Positions 1-8,895 of a stretch of DNA of 52,538 bases are shown in pieces; the first letter of the stretch is position 1; each line of letters starts with the position of its first letter. The position numbers were made by a program, and so were the translations under genes. The stretch comes from Rhodospirillaceae bacterium (lineage in GTDB: Bacteria; Pseudomonadota; Alphaproteobacteria; UBA6615), in contig JABIVD010000046.1 in the NCBI GenBank assembly GCA_018667335.1, positions 1 through 52,538 of the forward strand, written 5' to 3'. A model generated the notes under the pieces. It ran no database searches, was not told the origin of the DNA, and worked only from the letters and a program-made list of their open reading frames with translations.

Positions 1-63
1 CAGCAGACCGGACGATAGGACGGCGTCGCCAATCCGGTTGGGACCGACATAGAGTATTCGCAT
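1..63 (-). CDS. Glycosyltransferase family 9 (heptosyltransferase-like), N-terminus only
   Basis: The reverse strand from 63 reads ATG and stays open to the window edge, giving MRILYVGPNRIGDAVLSSGL. This is the typical opening of GT9 enzymes (ADP-heptose:LPS heptosyltransferases), in which a first beta strand is followed by an R-I-G-D motif of the N-terminal Rossmann fold. Such enzymes add heptose or related sugars to lipopolysaccharide core at the cytoplasmic face of the inner membrane. Only 21 residues are visible, so the exact acceptor cannot be assigned. It is divergent from the YgfZ-like gene to the right. Confidence 0.6.
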   Translation of the reverse strand, partial: MRILYVGPNRIGDAVLSSGLL

Positions 64-216
64 GACGTTGAGGCTTATACGCGCGTGCCCAGCTTCGCGC
101 CAATTCTTGCTGAAAAAAGAATGGGCTCGCGCCTTGCCAGACAGGTGCGACAGACCAATTATCTATTCACCCACACAGAACAATGTCTGGCCGCCGCCAG
201 CCGTGAGAGGCGTCCA

Positions 217-1092
217 ATGACCATCTGCTCCGTCACACTGCAACGCGACATTGTCGCGATAAGCGGCGCCGACAACCGAACATTCCTGCAGGGCCTGGTA
301 TCCCAGGACATGGACCGGATCTCCACTGGGATGTCGGTCTACAGCGCCTTGCTGACACCGCAGGGGAAGTATCTGCATGACTTTCTCATCGCCCAGTCCG
401 GGGACAGCTTGCTGGTGGATTGCGAAGCCGGGCGCGGCGCTGACCTGATTCAACGGCTTTCGCGTTTCAAGCTTCGTGCCGACGTCCAGCTCGAAACGCG
501 CGAAGACCTCCGAGTCGTCGCGATTCTCGGGGCTGGCGCGCCCGAAACAATGGGGCTTTCGATGGAACCCGGGCAGACCGTCCCGATCGCCGACGGCTTG
601 GCCTTTGTCGACCCCCGTGCATCGGCACTGGGGTGTCGCTTTATCGGGTCACCGACCGCAACCCGGGCTTGGCTGGAACAGGCCGGGGTCCCTGAGGCAG
701 ATTTTGAAACCTACGACGCATTGCGCATCTCGCTCGAAATTCCGGATGGCTCACGCGACATGGACGTCGAGAAGTCCACGCTCATGGAATCCAATTTCGA
801 CGACCTGAACGGCATCGATTGGGAAAAGGGCTGCTATATGGGCCAGGAACTGACGGCGCGAACCAAATATCGCGGCCTGGTCAAGCGCAAGCTCGCGGCG
901 TTTCAGGCCACCCACGCGTCCCAGATACCCGGTGAAACAGTGCTCATGGGCGACCAGAAAGTTGGCGAAATCCGTTCTCGCAGCGGCGACCGCGTGCTGA
1001 TTTCCATTCGACTCGACGCCCTGGATTCTGCGCCACTGGCGCTCTCTGTCGCCGGCGAACCACTTATCGAACCCCCAACACCTGCCCGCTGA
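217..1092 (+). CDS. ygfZ: YgfZ/GcvT-like folate-binding protein (Fe-S cluster maintenance)
   Basis: A protein of 291 aa. Residues 204-212 read KGCYMGQEL, the K-G-C-Y-x-G-Q-E signature of the YgfZ family with its conserved cysteine. YgfZ is structurally related to GcvT, binds tetrahydrofolate and supports assembly or repair of iron-sulfur enzymes in the cytoplasm. The start at 217 is chosen over an in-frame GTG at 85 because GAGAGG lies 6 nt upstream and because homology-like sequence (ICSVTLQRDIVAISG) begins there. The N-terminal extension from 85 looks non-homologous. The gene stands alone between the divergent glycosyltransferase and a small gene. Confidence 0.88.
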   Translation: MTICSVTLQRDIVAISGADNRTFLQGLVSQDMDRISTGMSVYSALLTPQGKYLHDFLIAQSGDSLLVDCEAGRGADLIQRLSRFKLRADVQLETREDLRVVAILGAGAPETMGLSMEPGQTVPIADGLAFVDPRASALGCRFIGSPTATRAWLEQAGVPEADFETYDALRISLEIPDGSRDMDVEKSTLMESNFDDLNGIDWEKGCYMGQELTARTKYRGLVKRKLAAFQATHASQIPGETVLMGDQKVGEIRSRSGDRVLISIRLDALDSAPLALSVAGEPLIEPPTPAR

Positions 1093-1251
1093 TATGTTCC
1101 TTTATGGAACGAATTAACGCTATATTCACCTGATACAATCAATTCATACGATCTGGTATGCATTATTTGCAATGCTTGTCCATTGATAGATCACAGTTGC
1201 TGTCCTAGATACTTGGAACACGATGATCAACCAGAGCGTAGGAGCCACACC

Positions 1252-1407
1252 ATGAGCAACGAATTCAACTTCCAGTCAAATGTGGAAATCCTGCGTAAGG
1301 CAGAGCAACTCCGTGGCGAGTCGATGGCCGTCTTCTTCCGCTGGTTGTTCGCCAAGCGCGACCACACGGTGACCGAACATTCTGCAGATGTTGTCGCCGC
1401 CGAATAG
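1252..1407 (+). CDS. Small conserved-type hypothetical protein (51 aa)
   Basis: A 51-aa protein beginning MSNEFNFQSNVEILRKAEQL. GGAG lies 7 nt before the ATG, and a strong intrinsic terminator follows the stop, so this is probably a real monocistronic gene. It has no signal peptide. One amphipathic helix (about residues 8-34) carries the pattern of small alphaproteobacterial proteins that consist of a charged helix plus FFRWLF-like aromatic residues. Its function is unknown. An in-frame earlier start at 1183 has no ribosome-binding site. Other small helical regulators are possible, but nothing in the sequence decides it. Confidence 0.6.
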   Translation: MSNEFNFQSNVEILRKAEQLRGESMAVFFRWLFAKRDHTVTEHSADVVAAE

Positions 1408-1432
1408 CACCAAACCCGGATATGAAACGAAT

Positions 1433-1462
1433 AAAGCCGCGCCCCTTCGGGCGCGGCTTTTG
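1433..1462 (+). terminator. Rho-independent terminator
   Basis: AAAGCCGCGCCC pairs with GGGCGCGGCTTT across a CTTC-type loop and is followed by TTTTGTTTT. It lies 25 nt after the stop of the 51-aa gene. Because ppdK on the minus strand ends at 1503, and the reverse complement also ends in a short T-rich stretch, the hairpin may serve both convergent genes. Confidence 0.85.
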
Positions 1463-1502
1463 TTTTCATGAGACCTGGGTCGCGCGTGATCGTCGAATCC
1501 GA

Positions 1503-4223
1503 CTACGTCTTGGCCTCGACACTGGCCTGCGCCGCCGCCAGGCGTGCAATCGGGACGCGATAGGGAGAACAGGAGACATAATCGAGGCCGGTCCGGTCGC
1601 AGAATTTGACCGATGCCGGGTCACCACCGTGTTCGCCACAGATTCCGAGTTTGATATCCGGGCGCGTCGCACGCCCCCGCTCGACGGCGATCGAGACCAG
1701 CTCGCCGACCCCATCGACATCGATCGACACGAACGGATCGATATCAATGATGCCCTGATGCTCATAGTCGGTCAGGAAGTTCGACGCATCGTCGCGGCTG
1801 ATGCCGAATGTGGTCTGCGTCAGGTCATTGGTCCCGAAGCTGAAAAACTCCGCGGTTTCGGCGATTTCGCCCGCACGCAGCGCGGCGCGCGGCAGCTCGA
1901 TCATGGTGCCCACCTGATACGCCACGCGGGTGCCACTTTCCCCGAAGACCGCCTCGGCGACCTGATCAATCCGCTCCTTCAGGATATCGATCTCCTTACG
2001 CGTCGCCGCGAGCGGGATCATGATCTCGGGAAGAACCGTGTCATCTGATTCATTGGCGACGATCACGGCCGCCTCGAAGATCGCCCGGGCCTGCATCTCG
2101 TAGATCTCCGGATAGGTGATGCCAAGCCGACAACCACGATGCCCCAGCATCGGATTCGATTCATGGAGTTGCATCGCCCGGTCGGTCATGGCCTGCGGAT
2201 CGCGCCCGGCGACCCGCGCCACTTCTGCGATTTCCTCTTCCGACTTCGGCAGAAACTCATGCAACGGCGGGTCCAGAAGTCGGATCGTGACCGGAAGACC
2301 AGCCATGATATTGAACAACTCCACGAAATCCTGGCGCTGGAACGGCAGGAGTTCCGCCAGCGCCGCACGGCGACCCGCGACATCGTCGGCGAGGATCATC
2401 CGCCGCACGGCCACGATCCGTTCGGGATCGAAGAACATATGCTCAGTGCGGCACAGCCCGATGCCTTCCGCCCCGAACTCCCGCGCCGTCCGCGCATCGA
2501 TCGGCGTTTCCGCATTGGTTCGAACTTTGAGCCGGCGGATGGAATCTGCCCACGCCATCAGCTTGGCGAAATCACCCGACATCTCAGGTTCGATCCTCGG
2601 CACCTCGCCATCGATAATCTCGCCCGTGGCCCCGTCAATCGTGATCCGATCGCCTGCTTCGAGTGTTCGACCGCCGATACGAACTTGTCCCTGGTCATAG
2701 TCGATGTTGACTTCGCCGGCACCGGCAACACAGGGACGGCCCATGCCGCGGGCCACGACCGCCGCGTGGCTGGTCATCCCGCCGCGGGCTGTGAGGATGC
2801 CGCGCGCCGCATGCATGCCGTGAATGTCTTCCGGGCTGGTCTCGATCCGCACCAGGATCACGTCATCGCCCTTGCGCGCCATGTCCTCAGCGAGGTCAGC
2901 GCTGAGAACGATGCGCCCTGATGCGGCACCCGGTGATGCCGGAAGGCCCTTGCTCAGCACATTGCGGGGCGCATCGGGGTCCAGACGCGGATGCAGCAGC
3001 TGATCGAGCTGCCCGGCCTCGACCCGCATGATCGCGTCGGACTTGCTGATCAGGTCGTCTTCCACCATCTCCACCGCGATCCGCACCGCCGCGGCCGCCG
3101 TCCGCTTTCCCGATCGGGTCTGCAGCATGTAGAGCTTGTTGCTCTGCACGGTGAACTCGATGTCCTGCATGTCCTTGTAGTGGGCCTCAAGTGTCTCTCG
3201 GACTTCAGCCAACTGCCCGTACACCTCGGGCATGACCTCTTCCATCGATGGCAGGTCGGAGCCGTTTCGCTCCTTGCCCGCGATCGTCAGGTGCTGGGGC
3301 GTCCGGATACCGGCCACCACGTCCTCGCCCTGGGCGTTGACGAGATACTCGCCATAGAAAATGTCCTCACCCGTCGACGGATCGCGGGTGAAGGCGACAC
3401 CAGTTGCGCAGTCATCACCCATATTGCCGAACACCATCGCCTGCACATTCACCGCCGTGCCCCATTCGGCTGGAATGTTCTGCAGGCGGCGATAGGTGAT
3501 GGCGCGCTGGTTCATCCATGAGCCGAACACGGCTCCGATCGCGCCCCAAAGCTGCTCGCGCGGATCTTGCGGGAACGGTGAATCCAACTCCCGTTCCACG
3601 ATGGCCTTGTATTCGACGACGATCGCCTGCCAATCGTCAGCCGAAAGGTCGGTGTCGAGAATCAGGCCGTTGTCCATCTTGTGCTGCTCGAGCACCTCCT
3701 CGAACATGTAGTGATCAACGCCAAGCACCACGTCGCTGTACATCTGAATGAAGCGCCGATAGCTGTCGAACGCGAAGCGCGCATCACCCGAACGCGCCGC
3801 AAGGCCCGCCACCGTCATGTCATTCAGACCGAGGTTCAGGACCGTGTCCATCATGCCCGGCATCGACGCGCGGGCCCCGGACCGGACCGAGACAAGCAGC
3901 GGGTTCTTTGGGTCCCCGAAGAGCGTGCCGACATCCTTTTCAATCGCCGCCAGTGCCGACTCAACCTGCGCATCGAGCGTATCGGGATACGTCTCACCGT
4001 TGTCGTAATAGTGGGTGCAAAGGTCGGTCGTGATCGTGAACCCCGGGGGGACCGGCAATCCCAAATTGCACATCTCCGCCAGGTTGGCTCCCTTGCCACC
4101 CAGAAGGTTGCGCATTCCGGTATTGCCGTCGGATGAACCGGCGGCAAAGCTGTAGACCCACTTTTCAGGTGCACCGTTCATCGAATTTCCATCAGCCTTC
4201 GATTTTTGAGAAGTCTGCGACAT
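1503..4223 (-). CDS. ppdK: Pyruvate, phosphate dikinase
   Basis: A protein of 906 aa, normal for bacterial PPDK. It interconverts pyruvate + ATP + Pi with phosphoenolpyruvate + AMP + PPi in the cytoplasm. It has an N-terminal ATP-grasp region (GGKGANLAEM near residue 43), the swivelling phosphohistidine domain with GGMTSHAAVVARG (His486), and a C-terminal PEP/pyruvate barrel ending GICGEHGGDP with catalytic Cys862. The start at 4223 has AAGGGG upstream. It overlaps the end of glyS by 32 nt, so the two are co-transcribed. A second ATG 14 codons in (MNGAPEKW) is an alternative start. Confidence 0.96.
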   Translation of the reverse strand: MSQTSQKSKADGNSMNGAPEKWVYSFAAGSSDGNTGMRNLLGGKGANLAEMCNLGLPVPPGFTITTDLCTHYYDNGETYPDTLDAQVESALAAIEKDVGTLFGDPKNPLLVSVRSGARASMPGMMDTVLNLGLNDMTVAGLAARSGDARFAFDSYRRFIQMYSDVVLGVDHYMFEEVLEQHKMDNGLILDTDLSADDWQAIVVEYKAIVERELDSPFPQDPREQLWGAIGAVFGSWMNQRAITYRRLQNIPAEWGTAVNVQAMVFGNMGDDCATGVAFTRDPSTGEDIFYGEYLVNAQGEDVVAGIRTPQHLTIAGKERNGSDLPSMEEVMPEVYGQLAEVRETLEAHYKDMQDIEFTVQSNKLYMLQTRSGKRTAAAAVRIAVEMVEDDLISKSDAIMRVEAGQLDQLLHPRLDPDAPRNVLSKGLPASPGAASGRIVLSADLAEDMARKGDDVILVRIETSPEDIHGMHAARGILTARGGMTSHAAVVARGMGRPCVAGAGEVNIDYDQGQVRIGGRTLEAGDRITIDGATGEIIDGEVPRIEPEMSGDFAKLMAWADSIRRLKVRTNAETPIDARTAREFGAEGIGLCRTEHMFFDPERIVAVRRMILADDVAGRRAALAELLPFQRQDFVELFNIMAGLPVTIRLLDPPLHEFLPKSEEEIAEVARVAGRDPQAMTDRAMQLHESNPMLGHRGCRLGITYPEIYEMQARAIFEAAVIVANESDDTVLPEIMIPLAATRKEIDILKERIDQVAEAVFGESGTRVAYQVGTMIELPRAALRAGEIAETAEFFSFGTNDLTQTTFGISRDDASNFLTDYEHQGIIDIDPFVSIDVDGVGELVSIAVERGRATRPDIKLGICGEHGGDPASVKFCDRTGLDYVSCSPYRVPIARLAAAQASVEAKT

Positions 4224-6264
4224 TGTTCATAACCCCTTGGATGCGCGCGAGCAGGCGCAATCGATTGCCTCTCACGACAGAGTCGTCAACATTTACGGTC
4301 ACCTGATCGAAAAATGCATCGATAGGCTGGCGCAATCCGGCCAGGCTTTTCATGGCGGATTCAAACTCTTCGCCGGTCAATGCCGCCTCGATGTCGCTTT
4401 CGGTCCGCGTCAATACGTCCCAAAGCGCGCCTTCAATCGGCTCCGCGCCATTCAACCCGGGATCGTATGCCGCCCCGTCATAGCTGGTGCTGTCCTTTTT
4501 CTCTTCCGCGCGCACGATGTTGGCCGCGCGGCGATAGGCAACCAACAGGTTGGTGCCGTCATCCGATTGCAGAAAATCACTGAGCGCACGCACGCGGGCG
4601 ACCAGCTGAACCAGATCACCGTCGGTCTGCTGTTCGATCACGGCCTCGATATGATCGTGGCGCACACCTTCGTCGCGAAGGTGAACCTTGAGGCGGTCGG
4701 CAAAGAAGGACAGGAGATCAACATCGATCGCCGCATCATTGCATTTGTGATGCCTGCGGGCCTCGGCGAACGCATCGCGCAGGCTGATCCGCAATCCGTT
4801 CTCCAGAACGATCCGGATCACGCCCAGCGCGGCGCGGCGCAACGCGAAGGGATCTTTCGACCCGGTCGGCTTTTCATCAACCGACCAGAAACCGATCAGC
4901 GTATCGACCTTGTCGGCCATGGCCACCGCGGCGCTCACCGGCGCCGACGGGCAGGCATCGGCGGGGCCTTGCGGCGAATAATGTTCGGCAATGGCATCCG
5001 CCACGTCACCCGGCTCGCCCTGAGCCGTCGCATAGTAGCGCCCCATCGTACCCTGTAGATCGGGGAACTCCCCGACCATGCCGCTGACCAGGTCAGCCTT
5101 GGCCAGACGCGCAGCGCGTCCGACAGTCTGGGAATTTGCGTCGGGGATCGCGCCTGCCAACCACATCGCAAGCGCCTCGACCCGCTCGACCTTGTCACCG
5201 ATGGTGCCGAGTTTCGCGTGGAACACGATGCCGTCGAGGGCTTCGCCCATGGTCTCCAACGGGACCTTCAAATCCTGGTCCCAGAAATATTTGGCATCCG
5301 ACAGGCGGGCACGCAGCACCCGCTCGTTGCCCGCGACGACCGCCTCGGGTTGCACCGCCTCGATGTTCGAGACAAACGCAAATGATGGCGCAATCTCGCC
5401 ACTCGCCTGCTTCAGACCAAAATACTTCTGATGTTCGCGCATCGACGAGACCAGCACTTCGGCCGGAAGCCCCATGAAGGCCGGGTCGATCGACCCGATC
5501 AAGACCGTCGGCCATTCGACGAGGCCCGCCACCTCTGCGTACAGCCCGTCATCATCGGGCACCTGGAAACCGCCGGCGGCACACAATTCACCGAGCTGTT
5601 CGCGGATCGACTGCTCCCGCGTTGCGGAGTCCGCCACAACCTTGGCGTCACGCAGCCGCGCCTCATAGTCTTCAAAATCACGGACCGCGAAATGCTCGGG
5701 CGCATGGAACCGATGGCCCGCCGTCTCGTCGGTGAATTCGAGGATGCCGTCACCCGTGTCCAGGCCACCGTCCAGGCGCGCGCCATCGAAGATCGCCAGG
5801 ACGGCGTGCAATGGCCGGATCCAGCGGAAACTCGATTCCGCCCAGCGCATCGACTTCGGCCAGGGAATGTCATTCGCAACGGAGACGATGATTTCCGACA
5901 GCACGTCACGAGTGGGCCGGCCTGTTTCCTCCCAGACCGCGACATAGAAGGATCCCTTCTTGTCTTCGCGGACTTCGCAGTCCTCGAGCGCGATCGAAAT
6001 TGACCCGACAAAACCCTCGATGGCCTTCTCGGGTGCGTCCGTGCGCGGCCCCTTGCGCTCGACCGCGCGCGATGGCTGGGTCTCGGGGAGACCATCCACC
6101 CGGATTGCCAGGCGCCGCGGTGTGGCGCGCACATCGACGGCCCCGTGATCGAGATTATTTTCCTTGAGCGCCGCCGTCAGCAACCGCTCGAGATCCCCCG
6201 CCGCCCGGCGCTGCATGCGCGCCGGGATCTCTTCCGACCGGAATTCGAGAAGAAGTTCGGCCAT
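4192..6264 (-). CDS. glyS: Glycine-tRNA ligase beta subunit
   Basis: A protein of 690 aa beginning MAELLLEFRSEEIPARMQRR, the hallmark N-terminus of the bacterial GlyRS beta chain. In the alpha2beta2 enzyme the beta subunit carries the tRNA-binding, HD-like and C-terminal DALR-type anticodon-binding domains, while alpha holds the aminoacylation site. The start at 6264 is 4 nt after the glyQ stop. A longer in-frame reading from 6324 lies inside glyQ and is not needed. The 3' end overlaps ppdK. The order glyQ-glyS-ppdK on one strand implies one transcript linking translation and central carbon metabolism. Confidence 0.96.
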   Translation of the reverse strand: MAELLLEFRSEEIPARMQRRAAGDLERLLTAALKENNLDHGAVDVRATPRRLAIRVDGLPETQPSRAVERKGPRTDAPEKAIEGFVGSISIALEDCEVREDKKGSFYVAVWEETGRPTRDVLSEIIVSVANDIPWPKSMRWAESSFRWIRPLHAVLAIFDGARLDGGLDTGDGILEFTDETAGHRFHAPEHFAVRDFEDYEARLRDAKVVADSATREQSIREQLGELCAAGGFQVPDDDGLYAEVAGLVEWPTVLIGSIDPAFMGLPAEVLVSSMREHQKYFGLKQASGEIAPSFAFVSNIEAVQPEAVVAGNERVLRARLSDAKYFWDQDLKVPLETMGEALDGIVFHAKLGTIGDKVERVEALAMWLAGAIPDANSQTVGRAARLAKADLVSGMVGEFPDLQGTMGRYYATAQGEPGDVADAIAEHYSPQGPADACPSAPVSAAVAMADKVDTLIGFWSVDEKPTGSKDPFALRRAALGVIRIVLENGLRISLRDAFAEARRHHKCNDAAIDVDLLSFFADRLKVHLRDEGVRHDHIEAVIEQQTDGDLVQLVARVRALSDFLQSDDGTNLLVAYRRAANIVRAEEKKDSTSYDGAAYDPGLNGAEPIEGALWDVLTRTESDIEAALTGEEFESAMKSLAGLRQPIDAFFDQVTVNVDDSVVRGNRLRLLARIQGVMNNVADFSKIEG

Positions 6265-6268
6265 CGGC

Positions 6269-7165
6269 TCAGCCACCCGCCTGGGCTTGCAGCCAGATTT
6301 CGCAACAGCCCTTCGCCAGTTCACGAACCCGCAGGATATAAGCCTGCCGCTCCGTCACCGAGATCACGCCGCGCGCATCCAGCAAATTAAATGTGTGGCT
6401 CGCCTTGATGCACTGGTCGTATGCGGGCAGAGCGAGTTCCTGGGCGATCAACGCATGGCATTCCGCCTCGGCATCCGCGAAATGCTGAAACAGGATGTCG
6501 GTGTTCGCATGCTCGAAATTGTAGGCGCTGAATTCCTGCTCGGCCCGCAGGAACACGTCGCCATATTTGGTGCCAGCGCCGTTGAAGTCGAGGTCGTAGA
6601 CATTCTCGACGCCCTGGACATACATCGCCAGGCGCTCCAGCCCATAGGTCAGCTCGACGGCCACGGGATCGCAATCAAACCCGCCGACCTGCTGGAAATA
6701 AGTGAACTGGCTGACTTCCATTCCATCACACCAGACCTCCCAGCCCAGGCCCCACGCACCCAGGGTCGGGCTTTCCCAATCGTCTTCGACAAACCGGATA
6801 TCGTGGGAAAGAGGGTCAATCCCCAGCGCGCCGAGGCTCTGCAGGTAAAGCTCCTGGCTGTCCAGCGGCGACGGCTTCAGGATCACCTGAAACTGGTAGT
6901 AATGCTGCAACCGGTTCGGATTCTCGCCATATCGCCCATCGGTGGGCCGCCGGGACGGCTGCACGAATGCCGCGCGCCACGGGTCGGGCCCCAATGCGCG
7001 GAGCGTCGTCGCCGGATGAAACGTACCCGCGCCAACTTCCATATCGTAGGGCTGGAGAATGACACAGCCCTGGTCCGCCCAGAACCTCTGCAGTGTGAGG
7101 ATCAGGTCTTGAAAGCTGTGCGGCGACGCCGCAGAGCGAGCTGCATCGGGTTGGTTAATCGCCAT
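6269..7165 (-). CDS. glyQ: Glycine-tRNA ligase alpha subunit
   Basis: A protein of 298 aa. [19 protein letters not shown] followed by [23 protein letters not shown] is the class II catalytic core of the GlyRS alpha subunit, which charges tRNA-Gly together with GlyS. The start at 7165 ([13 protein letters not shown]) is preferred because the extra 19 residues from 7222 do not resemble the family and the family length is about 290-300 aa. It is the first gene of the glyQ-glyS-ppdK run. I see no T-box or glycine riboswitch in the 164 nt upstream. Confidence 0.96.
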   Translation of the reverse strand: MAINQPDAARSAASPHSFQDLILTLQRFWADQGCVILQPYDMEVGAGTFHPATTLRALGPDPWRAAFVQPSRRPTDGRYGENPNRLQHYYQFQVILKPSPLDSQELYLQSLGALGIDPLSHDIRFVEDDWESPTLGAWGLGWEVWCDGMEVSQFTYFQQVGGFDCDPVAVELTYGLERLAMYVQGVENVYDLDFNGAGTKYGDVFLRAEQEFSAYNFEHANTDILFQHFADAEAECHALIAQELALPAYDQCIKASHTFNLLDARGVISVTERQAYILRVRELAKGCCEIWLQAQAGG

Positions 7166-7329
7166 CGTCCGGAGTAGTGCACCAAAGCCGTTCGGCGCGG
7201 GGGAAAATAGAAGCGGTCCCACCCTCGGTCAAGGCGGGGCAGCGGATGCCTGTGCGCAATATTTCCCGATGTCGCGCGGCGAAATTCTTCCCCTGCAACA
7301 TCAGGGCAATTCCGGCGTCGACATGCGTT

Positions 7330-7560
7330 TCAGTCCTGCTTCGCGTTTTTGTCTCGGACGACATAGGTGTCGGTTTCCGCGTCATACTCGGTATCGAACG
7401 CGTCGGGTTCGGGTTTGCCCGCCGCAGGGCCGCTGCGACCCTGGTTGCCGCCCTTATGACTGCCCTGAGCACCAACGCGACCGAACACGCGAAATCCAAT
7501 AATCACGGCGCCGACTATGACGGCCAGGACAAGCAGTTTGGTAAGGGAAAAACCGAACAT
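7330..7560 (-). CDS. Small single-pass membrane protein of unknown function
   Basis: A protein of 76 aa with an N-terminal hydrophobic helix (about residues 3-24, LTKLLVLAVIVGAVIIGFRV). A hydrophilic glycine-rich, acidic tail follows and ends DTYVVRDKNAKQD. The arrangement predicts an inner-membrane anchor with a cytoplasmic or periplasmic tail. Similar small anchored proteins are often found upstream of glyQ in Rhodospirillales-type genomes (recalled context, not searched). It is 164 nt upstream of glyQ on the same strand and may be in the same transcript. Its function is not known. Confidence 0.65.
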   Translation of the reverse strand: MFGFSLTKLLVLAVIVGAVIIGFRVFGRVGAQGSHKGGNQGRSGPAAGKPEPDAFDTEYDAETDTYVVRDKNAKQD

Positions 7561-7621
7561 GATCAGCTTCCTGCGTATCTTCGCGTCGCGCCCGCACGAC
7601 GCGCGCGCCAGACTTCATACC

Positions 7622-7708
7622 ACTAGCATCGTCGGTTCCGCCAACCGATCACTAGCATCGTCGGTTCCGCCAACCGACCACGAGCATCATCGGTTCTGCC
7701 AACCGATC
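7622..7708. repeat. Tandem array, three 29-bp units with internal dyad
   Basis: Three head-to-tail 29-bp units start at 7622, 7651 and 7680. The first two differ by one base near the end and the third carries several changes. Each unit holds CGGTT-ccgcc-AACCG, which can form a 5-bp hairpin. The last unit overlaps the TGA stop of trmN6 (7707-7709), so the array looks like duplications of that gene's 3' end. There are no spacers, so it is not a CRISPR. Confidence 0.9.
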
Positions 7709-8498
7709 AAGCGGGCGGCGCGGTTGCCTGCCCCGTTGCCCGGTCGGGCGTCACACCGAAGGCCAAAGCCTCCCCGGCTTCGATGACGTCACGCGCGGCC
7801 GATGTGTAGGCGCCATCGGCTGTGTGCAAAACCAAACCGGGGCAAAGCATGGTCGGTGTTTGCACACCGACCCGCGCCGTGATGATGACGCGCTTCGCCG
7901 GGCTGTCCGCGTGTGGCCAGATTGGAAGCACCTTGATCTCACCGGCGCACGCTGCGAACCCGGCAAGCAAATCCTCCAGCCGGTCGGCACGGTGAACAAT
8001 CGTCAAACGCCCCTTCGGCCTGCAGCAGGCCGCCATGAACGCCAGCCACGCGGCGAAGGGCAGAGATTCGATCGTTGCACCCCCAACCGCGTCGGCCAGT
8101 GTGCGTGAATCGGCGCGATGCGGAGGCAAATAGGGTGGATTGGAAAACACATGATCGAATGCACCACGCAGATCGTCGGGCACGCCTTTGGCAACGTCCA
8201 TGGTCTCGGCCACGACTCGGCCCGCAAATCCGTTCGCCGAAATACTCGCACGCAAACACGCGGTCATCTGCGCATCCCGGTCGATCCCGAGCACCTCGGC
8301 CTGCGCCACGCGCGAAGCGAGACATAGCGTCGCACCACCCGCGCCACAGCCGACATCAAGCGCCCGTTGCCCCCCGTCGAGAGCGACAGCCGCCGCAAGC
8401 AGGACCGCGTCCGTCGAGACGCGAAAACCGGCTCCGGGCTGGCGAATTTCGACGCGCCCACCAAGCAACCTGTCCGTTGTTTCGGCTTCTGGCGTCAC
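7707..8498 (-). CDS. trmN6: tRNA1(Val) (adenine(37)-N6)-methyltransferase-like protein
   Basis: A 263-aa SAM-dependent methyltransferase of the TrmN6/YfiC type. After GAGFRVSTDAVLLAAAV comes motif I ALDVGCGAGGATLCL. The N6-adenine catalytic motif NPPY is at residues 120-123 (SNPPYLPPHRAD). The family methylates A37 of tRNA1(Val). The GTG start at 8498 overlaps the stop of the DUF2007 gene as GTGA, which indicates translational coupling. The stop codon lies inside the 29-bp repeat array. HemK-type or rRNA N6-methyltransferase specificity cannot be excluded from the motif alone. Confidence 0.82.
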   Translation of the reverse strand: MTPEAETTDRLLGGRVEIRQPGAGFRVSTDAVLLAAAVALDGGQRALDVGCGAGGATLCLASRVAQAEVLGIDRDAQMTACLRASISANGFAGRVVAETMDVAKGVPDDLRGAFDHVFSNPPYLPPHRADSRTLADAVGGATIESLPFAAWLAFMAACCRPKGRLTIVHRADRLEDLLAGFAACAGEIKVLPIWPHADSPAKRVIITARVGVQTPTMLCPGLVLHTADGAYTSAARDVIEAGEALAFGVTPDRATGQATAPPA

Positions 8499-8734
8499 GC
8501 CGGCCCACCCCGAGGGGTATCGCGAGATTCAAGGAGTTCTGCGCCCACGAGCAATTCGCTGGCCACGGCATAGTCCTCATCCAAAACCATCATCCGCTTC
8601 TGGATTGCGGAGATGCTGCCCTCGATGATCGCGGAATGGGTGTCGAATATGACGCATTCGATCTCGGCATCCTTCAACAGTGCCATCGCAAGCGACAGGG
8701 CCACGTGGTCGTTTGTCCTCAGCAATTCGCGCAA
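8495..8734 (-). CDS. DUF2007 domain protein
   Basis: A 79-aa protein, LRELLRTNDHVALSLAMALL followed by VIFDTHSAIIEGSISAIQKR and LVDEDYA-like sequence, which is the DUF2007 (putative signal-transducing) fold. The start assigned here is TTG at 8734, with GGAG 6 nt upstream. The 47 extra residues up to 8875 do not resemble the family. A GTG five codons upstream is an alternative. It is coupled to trmN6 by a 4-nt overlap and divergent from the polyprenyl synthase, an arrangement I recall as common in alphaproteobacteria. Its molecular role is unknown. Confidence 0.8.
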   Translation of the reverse strand: MRELLRTNDHVALSLAMALLKDAEIECVIFDTHSAIIEGSISAIQKRMMVLDEDYAVASELLVGAELLESRDTPRGGPA

Positions 8735-8776
8735 GCTACGCTCCGTCACACCGCTGTGAATTGGTCGGCACCTTAC

Positions 8777-8804
8777 TTGACGCCCATATGAAACATCATA
8801 TGCT
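8777..8804 (+). promoter_or_regulatory. Candidate sigma-70-type promoter with paired CATATG
   Basis: TTGACG (8777-8782), a 16-nt spacer and TATGCT (8799-8804) lie about 90 nt upstream of the polyprenyl synthase start. Two CATATG hexamers (8785-8790 and 8797-8802), 12 bp apart, sit inside the promoter and could be an operator. This is a sequence match only. Confidence 0.4.
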
Positions 8805-8895
8805 CGCCGAATGCCGCTGACGTGAACATTCTGGTGCGCGGACAATCTGGTTGCGCTGAAGAGTTTATCCCGCAAACAATTTTGGAGAGAATATC

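Noticed and set aside
7166-7329. Glycine riboswitch or T-box leader upstream of glyQ
   Set aside because: No tandem aptamer core or specifier-loop/antiterminator sequence was visible in the leader region.
7622-7708. Possible CRISPR array (29-bp repeats)
   Set aside because: The three units abut without spacers and no cas gene is present; it is a simple tandem repeat.
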